Positions 18,603-30,015 of a stretch of 64,000 nucleotides of DNA are shown piece after piece (the first letter of the stretch is position 1; every line of letters starts with the position of its first letter). The position numbers and the translations under genes were made by a program. Below the pieces are notes generated by a model. It ran no database searches, was not told the DNA's origin, and saw only the letters and a list, made by a program, of their open reading frames with translations. Where the stretch lies: positions 4,216,001-4,280,000 of the forward strand of contig PUDQ02000003.1 of the NCBI GenBank assembly GCA_002964805.2. Reading direction: 5' to 3'. Origin of the DNA: Trametes villosa (taxonomy: Eukaryota; Basidiomycota; Agaricomycetes; Polyporales; Polyporaceae).

Positions 18603-20462
18603 CTACATTAAGAGGTCTCTGTGTAAGTATGCATGTGAAAATATATCGTCTGAGTCGAATTCTGCATCGTCTGAGTCTGAGAATGCATCGTCTGTGTATA
18701 TTACCTGCTCGGACAGCTGGTTCAGCTCGCCGGAGTAAGTGTTCATGTCTTTCACGAATTCCTCCCTGCAGCCGTCGATTATGAACAATAGAACCACGCT
18801 CTTCATCTTCGGCAAGTTGAAGGTTGCGCGGTGGCGTAGTACTGCGACCAGAAGCTCCAGGTCTCCCGTCACATATTGGACATCATCCAGGCCGATTTCA
18901 GTCAGCTCAGGACACGGCGGCGACGACGGTGGCGGCGGCGGGTCGTTGTCATCGTCTACATGTTCGTCACCCGGATCGCCATGGCGTGGGGACACTGGTG
19001 TGTGCTTGAGCGCGTGGAACAAAGGAGTGACGGGGTCGAAGCTGCCACTGACGTCAAGTCTTCGGAGGTGTGCGAAAGCGCTCAATAGGTCCACCCAGCC
19101 CGAGAGCGAAATCCGGTTTATTTCCCCGAGCACGGTGAGACTCGTGAGCGGGAGGTCACCGAACAGGCTGACGAACTCGCGAGTTCCCTCCGCAAAGTAG
19201 GAGTCCCGTTCGTGATCCTCCACAGCCTCGGACAGAAGCTCCAGATGTAGCATGGCGTGTTCGTTGTCCGACTCGACCTCGAGCTTGGTGAGGCCTCCCG
19301 GCCCCGTACCGATAGTACCCCGGCTAGGAGCGCTTGCAGGAAAGAACCGCGTTTGCAGGTCTCCACAGGGAAGCAGAGAGCGAAACAGCGTGCCTTCGGT
19401 CATCCCCAAGTCCACATCGTCCGGTAGGCACCCTCGGATCACCACAGAGACGTCGCCGGTGAAGGTGATATGAGACAGAAGCCAAGTGGTGATGGCGGGG
19501 ACGTCTTCCAGGACGAGTTTGCGCAAGAGGGGCAGCTCGACGGGGAGATGGTGATCGGCAGCTCCGGAATCGATAGAGTGGGCGGCGAGGGTGGCAGAGA
19601 TGAACTTGCTCATCAAGCGTAGCTCTTCGAGAACGCGAGCATCCCGTAGAACATCCAGGAATTGGTCGGTCGACAGCGACGTGCATCCGGGAGTACAGCA
19701 GCGAAGGTCCACAGTCTTCATCCGGGATAGTACCGAAGAGCTCCACGGGAAAGCGGCACATGAAAGGCGAAGAGTTTGGAGGGAGGGGAACCGGTTGGTG
19801 GACAGGTCTAGCCAAGTAGCGTCGACGTGGATACTGCGATCGATGCGTTGAACAGCGAGCGTGAGATCTTCGAGAGCGGGCATACGGCCGTTGAACAGCG
19901 GAAGGTATGGTGACATATCCAAATGCGAGGATTGCGGACGCCGATATGTCTCGTCAAGCAGTGGGGGGAAGAAGATCTTGCGCAGGCGTTGCGTATGAGG
20001 TAGAATCATTGGGATAGCAGCGTGTGCCGTAGGAAGGTCATAGAATATGAGCTCGAGCGGGGCGTTGCGCGATCGCACCAGTGACAGCCCCAGCCAATCA
20101 GTTTTTGTGTAGACGTCGACGGTCTGCCACAGGGAGGGGGTTGCGAGGCCGAGCTCACGCCAGAAGCGACAGACGAGCATGAGGGGGATCCACAAGGAGC
20201 CTTTGCGATAGAACTCAAAAGTATCTCCTTCCGCCATCCTCCACACAAGTGGGTGCCGCGGCGGCGGCCGCGGCCAGGAATTTGACCTTTCCTTTCCATA
20301 TTCTACGAAGATGGCGACGAGGATTTCGTTTGGCAGCTGTTGTATGGATCCAGGAACGGCATTCATGGTTTCAGCCGCCTTTGAAGGTACAATTAGCAGG
20401 ATACATGTACTAATCTATACTATATAACTCACTCGTCGACTAACAGCCCTAGTTTCTGCCAT
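18603..20462 (-). CDS. F-box protein, paralogue of the truncated copy
   Basis: Exon 1 is 20433-20462 (MAETRAVSRR); exon 2 is 18603-20378; the 54-base intron is in phase 0. The joined product is about 601 residues. The F-box (IQQLPNEILVAIFVEYG) is followed by the VCRFWRELGLATPSLWQTVDVY signature and leucine-rich repeats, as in many basidiomycete F-box proteins that recruit targets to SCF ubiquitin ligases. An acidic insertion (DDDNDPPPPP) and an Asp/Ser-rich C-terminus (DAFSDSDDAEFDSDD) are encoded by a small sequence repeat. Its natural C-terminal end may be lost: similarity to the family tail continues, broken, beyond the stop at 18510-18600. Substrate unknown. Confidence 0.85.
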
Positions 20463-20927
20463 GTTGCTCCCGCCTGTGCGCAGTGGTACCGTCCCAGTCC
20501 TGTACAGTCGGCCAATGGCACGAAGGTATCGCAACACGATGCTACGGGGTTGTTAGTCGCCACGTACACTTGCTGGGTGCTGGAGAAGTACCGTGATATC
20601 AAACTCTTAATCCGCAGGTCGCAGGTAGGTAGAGGGAGGTGTTGGTAGTGGTCGTCAGCATCCAAGCTCCAATCGACGTCTAATTCGTCCGAGGCGCACG
20701 CCTTCGCACGAGCGGCAACAGCCCAGACGCTTGTGGTCACATCCTCCGGTCACTGCACTTCAGCGCTCAGCTTCAGCCGCGACCGTTCGGAGAGCTCGAT
20801 AGCGACAGCTACATAACGTATACACCATTTAACACTTTAGAGGCCGGTCCGTAAAATGTAGAGGTAGAAAGACAGCTTTGAACAAGGAAGAACACGGAAA
20901 GCGCGAGTGTCCTCGAAACCTGGAGCC
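20463..20927. other. Intergenic, upstream region of the F-box gene
   Basis: Holds the promoter region of the 18603-20462 gene and the 3' flank of the F-box tail fragment. An open minus-strand frame (20429-20740) overlaps the F-box start codon in another frame. Part of it resembles sequence upstream of the first F-box copy, but with stops, so I treat it as duplicated flank rather than a gene. Confidence 0.45.
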
Positions 20928-21068
20928 CTAAACCGCCGCCGCTCTCTTCAGCGTGACCGTACCGCCCGGAACCAGCTCGCATAGCTCCGCGTAGAACGGC
21001 GCCTTGAACGCCTCGAAGTCATCTTCCGGGCCGAGACCGTCGAAGGTCAGCTCGATGTCGGAAATTTT
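20928..21068 (-). pseudogene. Detached C-terminal end of an F-box gene
   Basis: Minus-strand frame reading KISDIELTFDGLGPEDDFEA, ending LVPGGTVTLKRAAAV and a stop at 20928-20930. There is no start codon and it begins at a repeat-rich insertion. On the far side of that insertion the F-box gene 21345-23006 breaks off after EELDLCRKK. Removing the insertion would bring the two in register, so this is most simply the missing tail of that gene. Confidence 0.65.
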
Positions 21069-21344
21069 CCACGAATAGCGCGATGCATCTCAATGCGTCT
21101 CGATGCCTCAATGCAGCCACCCCAATTAATTGACATCTCGATGCGAAACAATTATCATCGAGATAGCATTGCGAAGGGCATTAGCGCCCGTATGAAACTA
21201 ACTGAACTACAAATTTTGTAACCTGGCACGTAAGAAAAATTCTAATGGTGGCTGCGGTAGCATTTCGATGACATCTCGATTTGGAACTCAACGCGCTCGC
21301 GATTGGTCTCAATGGCACAGCATCTCGATGCGAATATATTTTTT
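21069..21344. mobile_element. Small repeat-rich insertion inside an F-box gene
   Basis: About 276 bases, AT-richer than its surroundings, with at least five copies of a motif close to ATCTCGATGCG (21085-21110, 21135, 21255-21275, 21320-21332). It also has a 9-base hairpin (21135-21143 with 21156-21164). It sits between T-runs, compatible with a short T-rich target duplication, and its flanks (GTCGGAAATTTT and CCGAC) form a palindrome when brought together. No coding capacity. A spliced intron is unlikely: no GT-AG pair restores the frame. Confidence 0.5.
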
Positions 21345-23006
21345 CCGACAGAGGTCAAGCTCCTCCAGGAATGCACCTTGCTCTGCGCGGAACCGGAGTG
21401 AGCGTCGAATAACGTCCATCGAGTCTTCCACCCATTGCACGTTGACGAGAGAGAGCGACTTGAGACGCGGACAGAGCACGAAGAAGATGTCCGAGTGACC
21501 GCCACCGTCAGGGTCCCCAGGAATATCCACGACCTCAGTGAGACCGTTGAAAACGTTCCGCACTGCATGGCCTCCTTCCGGACACGCTGGATCGCGGTCC
21601 GTACTTTCGATACGTAGGGCCTCCAGCTCGATGAAACTCTCGAAGAGCCTGATGTGATGTTGAGGGTGGAAGTAGTCGAACCCGCCGACGATCTCGAGTT
21701 GCAGCACCTGGCAGTCGTCGAAGATACGCACGAATCCTTCGACGGCATCAGGGAGTAGCATAGACCAAGCCCAGTCCATCCAGTCCTCGTAGTCGGCATT
21801 GAAGTCTATGACGACGTGCTGGTTGTCGCCCATTCCAGCGATGCGCATGAGGCCGGCGAAGACCTCCACCTTGGCGCTTCGCAGGACGCGCGGCATAGGG
21901 ATGATATCTTCAGGTAGCAGGCGCGCCAAGTCGCATAGTGACCCGTCATCGTCCTCAATATCTTCTGCGCTGAGATTCTGGAGTTCGGAGCCGATGTGAA
22001 TGCGAGTATTGGAGAGCGAAGGGCGAAGGATGTCAAGCATCTGCGGCACGAGAGGAACCTCATCGCGGAACCCGAAGTCTTGCAGCTTGGGAAGGACTAT
22101 CGTTCGTCCAAAGGTGGGGGAGCGGTCGCTACAGGCGGTCGACAAGAAGTTGTGTAGGCGGAGCTCTTCCAAATCTTGGCAGGCCTCGAGTATGTCCAAG
22201 AAGCCGTTGAAGGAGACCTGGGGACCGACGTGAACGCAGTCAGACAGCTCCAGTTTACGCAACCTTGAGAGCAGACCAAGATCCCAGGAGATGCCGACAC
22301 CAGACAGCCGGAGAGTAGAGAGGACAGGAAATCGCCTCAGCGGGAACTCGACAGGGTGAGCGGCGCGACAGGCACCCGGGGAGAAGAAGTCGTGGAGGAT
22401 GGTAAGTTCCTCCAGCGCCGGGTACGGTCCTTGCAGGAGGACAAGGGCGAGACGAAGGTAAGCGCACTTCAGGCGGGGAAGTAAGAGCCGTCGGAGGCGT
22501 TTGGTCGAAGGCGCTAGAACGGGGGCCACGTATCGCAGGGCTTGATAGTGAAGTATAGCGATGTCGAATGTAGCCCTTCCGGTCCGCAGGAAGGCACGCA
22601 GGAAGTGACTGGGGTCGCGACCGACGTTGACCGCGCGCCAGAAGCTCGGATTGGAAGAGATGACCGCGTACCAGTGACGGCAGACGAGCATAAGCGCGAG
22701 CCAGCATGGAGCTTTGATGGGGGATGGGTTGCTGGTTCGCACTGGCGGAAGCGTCGTAGAGTCCTGGCCAGATGATGGAGGGTTCGCGAGGGCGAAGATC
22801 TCGACAAGGAGCTCGTTCGGTAACTTGTTCATAGGGGCGTCTGGGATCCACAGTGCTTGACGGACCAACGCGTTAGAACGCGTCTTCCCAAGGTCGTCTA
22901 CGAAGTCGCCGCAGCTAAGTCCCAGAATATCTTCGTCCAACGCGTGTGCAGTACCAGGTTCCGGGAGCCCATCAAGCCACGCGTAAAGTTGTCGTTTGTC
23001 CATCAT
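21309..23006 (-). CDS. F-box protein, 3' end disrupted
   Basis: 565 residues from the Met at 23006. The F-box is at residues 59-75 (MNKLPNELLVEIFALA), then ALMLVCRHWYAVISSNPSFWRAVNVG and leucine-rich sequence including ELRLHNFLS and LSLVNVQWVEDSMD. It is more divergent than the other copies. The last eleven or so codons (after CRKK) come from the inserted repeat, and the family C-terminus lies detached at 20928-21068. The first 58 residues before the F-box are unlike the paralogues. It may still be expressed as a shortened substrate adaptor, or it may be a young pseudogene. Confidence 0.75.
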   Translation of the reverse strand: MMDKRQLYAWLDGLPEPGTAHALDEDILGLSCGDFVDDLGKTRSNALVRQALWIPDAPMNKLPNELLVEIFALANPPSSGQDSTTLPPVRTSNPSPIKAPCWLALMLVCRHWYAVISSNPSFWRAVNVGRDPSHFLRAFLRTGRATFDIAILHYQALRYVAPVLAPSTKRLRRLLLPRLKCAYLRLALVLLQGPYPALEELTILHDFFSPGACRAAHPVEFPLRRFPVLSTLRLSGVGISWDLGLLSRLRKLELSDCVHVGPQVSFNGFLDILEACQDLEELRLHNFLSTACSDRSPTFGRTIVLPKLQDFGFRDEVPLVPQMLDILRPSLSNTRIHIGSELQNLSAEDIEDDDGSLCDLARLLPEDIIPMPRVLRSAKVEVFAGLMRIAGMGDNQHVVIDFNADYEDWMDWAWSMLLPDAVEGFVRIFDDCQVLQLEIVGGFDYFHPQHHIRLFESFIELEALRIESTDRDPACPEGGHAVRNVFNGLTEVVDIPGDPDGGGHSDIFFVLCPRLKSLSLVNVQWVEDSMDVIRRSLRFRAEQGAFLEELDLCRKKYIRIEMLCH

Positions 23007-23578
23007 TGGATAGAGAAGAAGAGCGAGAGTGAGGTAAACGGGAAGGTGGTCTCTGCGTTTGCGTCAGCTGCTGCCAAGCCATACTCAAACTTGGGAGGTA
23101 TGCTCACCGCGGAAAGGTGGCGAGGTGCAACGCAGGAAAGAGAGGTTACTCGGGACAGCAACCAGGCTAGACTACGATTATTTTGTCTTGCGGGCCATCT
23201 CCAAAACCGAGAAGAACAGACGCACCTCTGATGTTTATGCGGATGCAGAGGTGGGTTACGCAAGGGGAGGAGGAGAGATGGTGGTTGGAGTGCAAGACGC
23301 GATGTGAAGAAGCGACAGCTCACGAATCACCTTTCCCATGTCCATTTTCGGGACCCGTCACCTGGCACAGCAAGGGCTCGAGATTCCGTGCTGAGCTCAT
23401 TGCTGTATATTGAATGCGACATGCGTGATGAGAGGGGGGGAAACTCCAGCCAAAGTCCGTGTAGTACAGCTACAACAGCAAAACAGACGTTGATAAACTT
23501 ACAAATGCATGCTAGAACAGTCTGAGGAGGGACCATGCAAAACGACTCGCGTCCTCGGCAGCAGGCGCCTTTGGATTC
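23007..23578. other. Intergenic spacer
   Basis: 572 bases between the start of the F-box gene and the stop of the Fab1-like gene, both on the minus strand. It must contain the promoter of the former and the 3' UTR of the latter. Nothing else recognised. Confidence 0.5.
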
Positions 23579-26500
23579 CTACAAAACGCTCGGGAGATCT
23601 CTGTAGTCGCTCGGGACGGCGCTGTTGTCTAGCGGCCTCGACCACTTGTCTGCGAGGGCGACGATGGGGTTAGCGTTTATGATATGAGGCGAAGAGGACA
23701 GGTTCGCGATTGAGACTCACCTGGACAAGCGAGGAAGTAGTCGTCCATGGCGCTCACGAAGCGGTCTTGGTACTCATTCGGGGGCACAACGGTGACCTCC
23801 TTCCCCGAGTTCAGGCCTTGCTTAGCCTTGTACTCGAGGGTCTTAGCGAACGTGTAACTCCCTGACGAACCAATGAGCGATCGAAAATGCAACGCATCGC
23901 AGTCGACATGAACTTACCGATTGTGTCCACGAGACCGCAGACCATCTGCTTGTTCTCTTCGTCGATTCCCAAAAGCAGACTGAACGGATGAACGGATGAG
24001 AGATGCATGCAGCTTGTAGACTGGCAATACGCACGAGTAATCCATGATATTACTCTTCGCCAGGAAGTCGCAATCGGCGATGACGGCCTCCTGTAGGATC
24101 ACCTTCGAATGCGGGCGTACCAACGTCAACGCCCTCTGCTGCCCTGCATGCGATACCCCGTGTCAGCCAGTCATCAAATCTCACGACGCGTCGATACGCA
24201 CCCTCAATCCACTCCCCATCGAACAGAGTCTTCGAACCGGCGCCGCTGCTTGGTTTGACCTTGCGGCCCTGGATCCCCTTCAGGTCGAACGTCTTCGCAA
24301 TCGACTGGTTGTAGAAGAGGTTCTCCATAACGAGCAGGTCCGCCTTGGCTTGCGTGGTTCCCGTCTCCAGGTTCTTGATCTCGACAGTGTAGAACCCGAG
24401 GAGCTTCGCCAAGACAGTTGGCCTGCTCGTAGTAGCCTCCATGTACTTGAAGTACGAAGGCCCAAGCTCAATCAGGACTTGCCTACGCGGACATCAGCGA
24501 CGCCCCCACTCAAGCGAACCAAACGCTTACAGGTCTGCGACGTTCCACGCATTGACAAGCGTCTTGATGATAAACCGATTATCCGTCGTCTTCCAGAAGT
24601 TCGACCTGCTCTTCCCGCCCTCCGCCGCCCAGTTCTCGCTCCGCGCCAGGCTCCGCAGGAACACGTCCTCGACCCCGCACCGCTTCCGCAGCACGTCGAA
24701 CTGCTTCGCGTAGTACACCGTGCAGCTGAAGCGCAGCCGCTTCCCGATCGTCCAGTCGTACTTGATGTGCGGCCGGTCGTCGATCGGCGAGTGCTCCGTC
24801 GTCAGCAGCCCGTGGTGCGGCGTTCCGGTTGGCGGGCGCGGGGTGTCCCCGGGCTTGAGCACGTACCGCATGGCGGAGGTGAGCGAGTTCGTGAAAGCGG
24901 AGGTGAACGTGCTTGGGGTGCCGGGCTTGCTGGGCGTCGCGGGCGGCTCGGAGTCGAGCTCGGGCGCGGGTGGCAGGACGCTCTTGCGTGCTTCCTCGCC
25001 GTCTTTGGGTGGAGGAGGTGGGGGAGGCGTCGCAACGCTGCCCGCGCTGTCCAGGCCAACAGTCGAACCGTCGGAGTCGGAGACAATGGAAGACGCCTTC
25101 CCTCGCCTGATGTTCGTCTCAACGAATCCGCACGACGAACGACGGCTGTCCGACAGAGATGTTCCCGAGCTACTCGCAGGCTTGGAGACGGCCTCGAGCT
25201 CGTGGAGGATCTTGCCGGCGGCTTCGACGGCCTCTGGCATACCACTGACGCGCCCACCCGCCGCCAAAGGCGAAACCTCCACGGCAGGCTTCGCGCGTAC
25301 AGAACGCGGCGACTCGGTCCCGCTCAGTTTCGAGCCGCCCAGGGTACTAGGCGACATGAGCGAAGATGTGGTGCCCGCATCTACGGACGCCTTCTGCCGG
25401 AGAACGTCTCGAATGGATATGAGGGACACCGGCTCGCGTGGGTGCTCCTTGCGGCTGATCACAGCGGAGTACGTCTCGGGCTCTTGCCATCCAACGTCGT
25501 CGTGGTCGGGGTCTGGTGTAGGCGGCACGCCGGACACGAGACGCTTGAGCGACTCGCCCGCACGGAAGATCGACGGTCGGGTGATCGAGGGCGTCGTCGG
25601 GGGAGCCGGAGTCACGGTACGCCCGCTGTTCATGTGCGAAAGCTCGCGCTGGTAGTCGAGCGTGCTGCATGTAGACTTCGATTAGCCAGAGCTGTTTTCA
25701 CCACCATGTTCACGAAACCCACCTCAGCGTGAACGCGATGATACTGCCCCAATCATCCTCCCGCACGATGACACTACCTCCAGGAACAGCATGGCACCCG
25801 CTCTTCCACCACTCCGGCTCCGGGCTAATCGGCGCGTCGCTCAGGTCCGTCCCCGCAGGTAAGTGCGACGAGTGCTTCTTCTCCCAAGCGGCAAGCCGGC
25901 GCGTCGCGCCCTTGGCGGCGGTGACGAACGACCGCCGCACATCGTTCAGGTTCTTCTCCGGGGTCTGGGAGAGCTCGGTGTAAAGCTCCTGCTCCGTGCG
26001 CTGGAACTTGTGCCGGAGCCCCGAAAGCAGCTGCAGCGAGTCGGTGTCGTCGGTCGCGCTGGTGACGATGCTGGAGGAGGGTCCGTCCGTGGGCGACTGC
26101 GCGGAGGTGGAGGAAGCCTTCTCGGAGCTGGAGAAGACGTTTGGTATTGGAATGGGTATTGGAAGGAACGGGTAGGACCCTGGAGCCTCTGCAGGTCCTT
26201 TCGGCATAGGAGTCAAAGGAGTGCTGGGAGGTGGTAGCGGGTGGCCAAGACCAGTCGGCGTGGGCAGCGAATCCTCGTCGAAACTGTCGTCTTCGGATGG
26301 TAGCCGCGGTAAGGTCTTGTGGAAGGAACTGGGGTTCTCGGTGATAAACTTGTCCTCCTGTATTCGCGCGTAATGTCAGCGCAATTTCACCACAATTCAA
26401 TGTATTAGACATACCAGCTGATCCATATGGTCCGAGAGCCCCTGCCACCACCGCAACATCTCGCGCCTCAGCGCTCGCCGCTCCTCAGAAGGGGCCACCA

Positions 26501-28785
26501 GCGTCTTAGAGTCGTCGCGCAGCGCATCCACAGGCTTCTTCTCGACGGCCTTGCGGCGCAGGATCTGCAGCCTCGGCACCTTGACCTCGAAGATGTCCTT
26601 CACCTCGGACAGCGTGAGCGTCACTATCCGCCCCTTGTACGAGAACCGCCGCAGGATGTTGAAGCGCGCCGAAGGGGCAGGCAGATCCGCTGGCCCCCAG
26701 GGCTTTGGTGGAGGCGCGGTGTGGTCGCATAGCGGTGGTTGAAGGGCGTGGATGGTGGCCGAGTATATCAGGAGCTCGAGGTACTTGGCGAAGGATATCA
26801 AGCTGCAAGAGGAGTCTGAGCGATCAGCTGAAGCCACAAGATGATATGGGCATACGCACTAGGTGCCGTCGTGCATTACCTCTTTCGAGGACTCCTTGCC
26901 ACATATCGCGCAGCTGTACCACATGCGCACGTCGCCGTCCCCCGCAGGTGAACTCGCGGACGCATCCGTGCTTGGCAGCGACACCGTCGCAAGGAGGCGT
27001 GCCCCACCGTGTATCCACCGCATATCGTGCTCCGCGCGCTGGAAGTGGCAGTCCGGATGTATGCAGGGTTCCTCCGCGGTCATGCACCACCGTATGACAG
27101 CCTCCCCGAGGGTGTCGTCCCACCGCGGGCCGCGCTCGTAGTATCGGTAGTGTAGCCACTTCCGACGGTGTCCGCCGCACGCGATGCGCAACGGGAAGTG
27201 AGCCTCGGCGGACGACGCGCCGGTTGATTGGTCCGGCGTCGGGGGCGGGGAGATGAGGGAACTCGTTCCAGGGACGTGTTCGGAGTAGAGCACCAGGAGG
27301 CCCTGGTGGCGGACGAAACCCGCCATGCCCACGATGCCGCGTACGAGCGACTCCTTACCATGCCAACCGAGAAGACTGGACAGCGCCGCCTTCTCGTCTC
27401 CAGCTAGACGTCGACCAGGGTCTTTGCGCTCCTCCTCGGCGATGTCCAGCAGGAACCGCGGTGGTGAGAAGACGACTCCTGGGGTGGTCGACAGTACGTC
27501 CTTCCACGAGTCGATGCGCCTTGCACCCGTAGTGTACGGCATCTGTACGCCTTCGCCAGAGTCCTCCTGCGACAGCCGAGACGAAACTGTGGAGAGAAGG
27601 GAGAGTCGTCTAGGGAGAAAGCCGCCGTCTGGTCGTTGTGGAAGAGATGTGTGCCGAGAGAACTTCGACGATAGAGGGAGCTCTAGCGAACCGCGCCTCA
27701 CGGCCACTGGAGCAACGTTACTGGCACGCTGAATGAAGTCCTCTGTCTTCTTCGTCAAGAAAGACCACAGTCCCGAGCCAGAGTCGCGTTTCGAATGGTC
27801 TTTGACATTCGGTGAGCTTGATGAGCGCTCGACCGCAGTGGGGAATGACGGAAGTGAGGGAATGGCAGGTTTAGGATAGTGGAGCGCGACGAGCGAGTTG
27901 GCTAGCAGGTCTTGCTCGAGGAGCAGTGACAGGTACGTGAAGACAGACAGGCGGAGAACTCGACACAGAGCGATATACTGAGGGAGAGACGAGAGGCCCT
28001 TCAGGCGGAATGTACCTCCTACGATCTGTAGAGGTTCCTCGCCAGTCAATAGACATGCTGGAGGAGAAGGTCTAGCTTCATGCTAACAGGCATTAGAGAG
28101 GGTGCGTACCGTCCCATTCATGTAGACCATATAGCATCGCGGTGTCGGCCTCGTCTATGGGCGCAGCGGTCTTGGGCCAGACGAAGTCGCCTGCTCTGAA
28201 TGTGCAGCCTACCGCGGAGCGTACCAGCCTGAAGCCCATGTCCTCTGAGGGTTCCGCCATCTGAGAGTTGAGCCCCGAGGCCACGAGAACAAGGTGCTTC
28301 AACGACGGCTTGGGCGTCGGTATAGACGGTTTCGCCGCGAGTCCACGCAGTTGGTTCAGAGCGGCGTTGCGCTCCTCGTCCATCGGCTCGTCCTCGGTGT
28401 GGCTTTCGTCGAGGATGACCTCGCGCATCTTGCTACGCCCCTTCGTGCTCTTGTTCCTCGCTTTCTCCTCCTCTTCCTTCTCCTTCTTTATGCGCTCCTC
28501 TAGCCGCTGCTTCTCCTGCTCATCATGACGTCGTTTCCGTACGCACCTAGCGCGTCTGAGCCCCGCAAGCCATCCCCCGCGCGAGATGCTCGCCCCGAGT
28601 TCGTCCAAAGACGCCTCTATGCGCTCCGCCCACGTCTCCCGATCACGCACGTCCCGTTCCTCATCCAGCGCCCGCGCCACGAAGCGATGCAGGTGCGCGC
28701 GAGCCTCGATGGTCAGCGTGAGGTTGGGCGCGATGCGGCTTGCGCCGCGCGAGCCGGGGGGTATCTCGGGGAGCGGTTTCTCCAT
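23579..28785 (-). CDS. Fab1/PIKfyve-type phosphatidylinositol phosphate kinase
   Basis: Ten exons, from the start: 28110-28785, 26860-28057, 26415-26802, 25723-26357, 24531-25664, 24202-24482, 24035-24143, 23918-23979, 23721-23861, 23579-23649. All junctions are GT-AG and in frame; 1564 residues. It likely makes PI(3,5)P2 on vacuole or endosome membranes. The C-terminal kinase has RFIIKTLVN (catalytic Lys), LVMENLFYN, FDLKGIQGRK, LVRPHSKVILQE, KSNIMDYSLLLG and a VDTIGSYTFAK segment matching the IDYLRTYTWDK region. Upstream is the Fab1 Cys/His-rich region (PCIHPDCHF, SCAICGK, HDGTYLISFAKYLEL). I see neither a FYVE finger nor the Cpn60/TCP1-like domain that standard Fab1 has; the N-terminus is instead a Lys/Glu-rich coiled stretch and unrecognised sequence. 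The cyclophilin gene close upstream leaves no room for them. Confidence 0.88.
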
Positions 28786-29090
28786 GTCGTGTTGCGCGCG
28801 CGCATGAGCTCGTTGCGGTTACGGTCGGTGCAGATGGTGCGGGCCCGCGGTCATCACTTGGGGCGGTTTGCTGGTGGTGGTTCGTGGAAGAGGTGCGTTA
28901 TGTCGCGGCAGCGTCATGGCCCCGGGCCTGACCTCCCGGCATGCCCGATCCGGCAAGTCTCCGAAAACATACGCCACGACATTCGGATCATGAGCGTGAC
29001 ATTCAATCCACAGCAGAATGGGAGGCATTCAAACACGTTGCAATGAGAAATACATAATACACCAGTCTATCGTTACAGAACGCGTCGCTT
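28786..29090. other. Spacer between cyclophilin H and the Fab1-like gene
   Basis: 305 bases between two minus-strand genes: the cyclophilin H 3' UTR and the promoter of the kinase gene. No further feature recognised. Confidence 0.55.
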
Positions 29091-30015
29091 TCACATCTCG
29101 CCACACTCTGCAGCGATGGGGTAAGTGCTGGAGCAGCAGACGGGCGGAGCGAGCACTTACCGACTATCTTCACCGCGAGCTTGGGCCTGTTGTTCGGGCC
29201 CGTGGGTACGTTCTCAATCTTGCGCAGCGTGAGCATGCCGTCTATCACCCGCCCGAATACGACGTGCTTCCCGTCGAGGAAGTCGCACTTCGCCGTAGTG
29301 ATGAAGAACTGGCAGCCGTTCGTGTTGGGTCCGGAGTTGGCCTGACGATAGAGAGTAGAGGGTGAGATGGCCTCAAACGGTGGGCATGGGAGGGGTGCCG
29401 CTGACCATTGAGAGGAGCCCGGGGCCTGTGTGCTTCTCTTTGAAGTTCTCATCCTGGTGGCGAGGTCAGCGCCGTCTCAACGTAGCAGCGGAGAATACTT
29501 ACTGGGAACTTGTCTCCGTATATGGAGAAGGACCCGGTACCGTCTCCTTTGATGAAGTCACCGCCTGCACGATACGCATTCAGTTCGGGCCTTGCGCATA
29601 GCAATCCGTATGCACCGACCTTGCACCATGAAGTTGGGGACACTGCCCTATCTGTGAGACCGCATAAATGGCCACAAGAATGGACGATACTCACACTCTA
29701 GACATGAGCACTGATCAGAAAGCATGGGCTAAACGGCCAATGGCAGCAGCGCATAAACTCACCGATGGAAGGTCGCGGCCTTGTACCCCTGCGGTCGCGA
29801 GTTCACCCTGCACGCATACTTCATGAAGCCTTCAAGAAACACGTACAGAGCACTTCGTGAACGCACCTGTACTCCCCGGTGCACAATTGCCTGAAGTTCT
29901 CCGCGGTCTTCGGCACGATGTCGCTGAAGAGCTCCATCTTCAGGCGGCCTGCGGGCGTCTCGCCGATGTTGACGTCCATGAAGACGATGGGGCGCGTCGT
30001 GTTGTTGCTCGACAT
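29091..30015 (-). CDS. Peptidyl-prolyl isomerase H (cyclophilin H, U4/U6 snRNP)
   Basis: Seven exons: 29867-30015, 29763-29807, 29620-29642, 29503-29564, 29406-29453, 29161-29341, 29091-29107; all GT-AG, one frame, 174 residues. Proline isomerase of the spliceosomal U4/U6 particle, where cyclophilin H binds Prp4/60K. The start is [18 protein letters not shown]. Family blocks follow: [57 protein letters not shown] and [14 protein letters not shown]. The ending VECGEM is close to the QCGEM typical of cyclophilin H. The active-site Arg (in FHR), Phe and Gln (CQFF region) are present. The third exon is only 23 bases. It is divergent with the Dim1 gene. Confidence 0.95.

Noticed and set aside
20429..20740. 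Minus-strand open frame overlapping the F-box start
   Set aside because: It runs through the F-box first exon and intron in another frame and its counterpart in the duplicated copy is broken by stops.
21069..21344. Reading the F-box 3 interruption as an intron
   Set aside because: About five times longer than the other introns here and no GT-AG pair joins CRKK to KISDIEL in frame.
24044..25732. 562-codon plus-strand open frame opposite the Fab1-like gene
   Set aside because: Arg-rich antisense shadow; the minus strand carries conserved kinase motifs and consistent splice sites.
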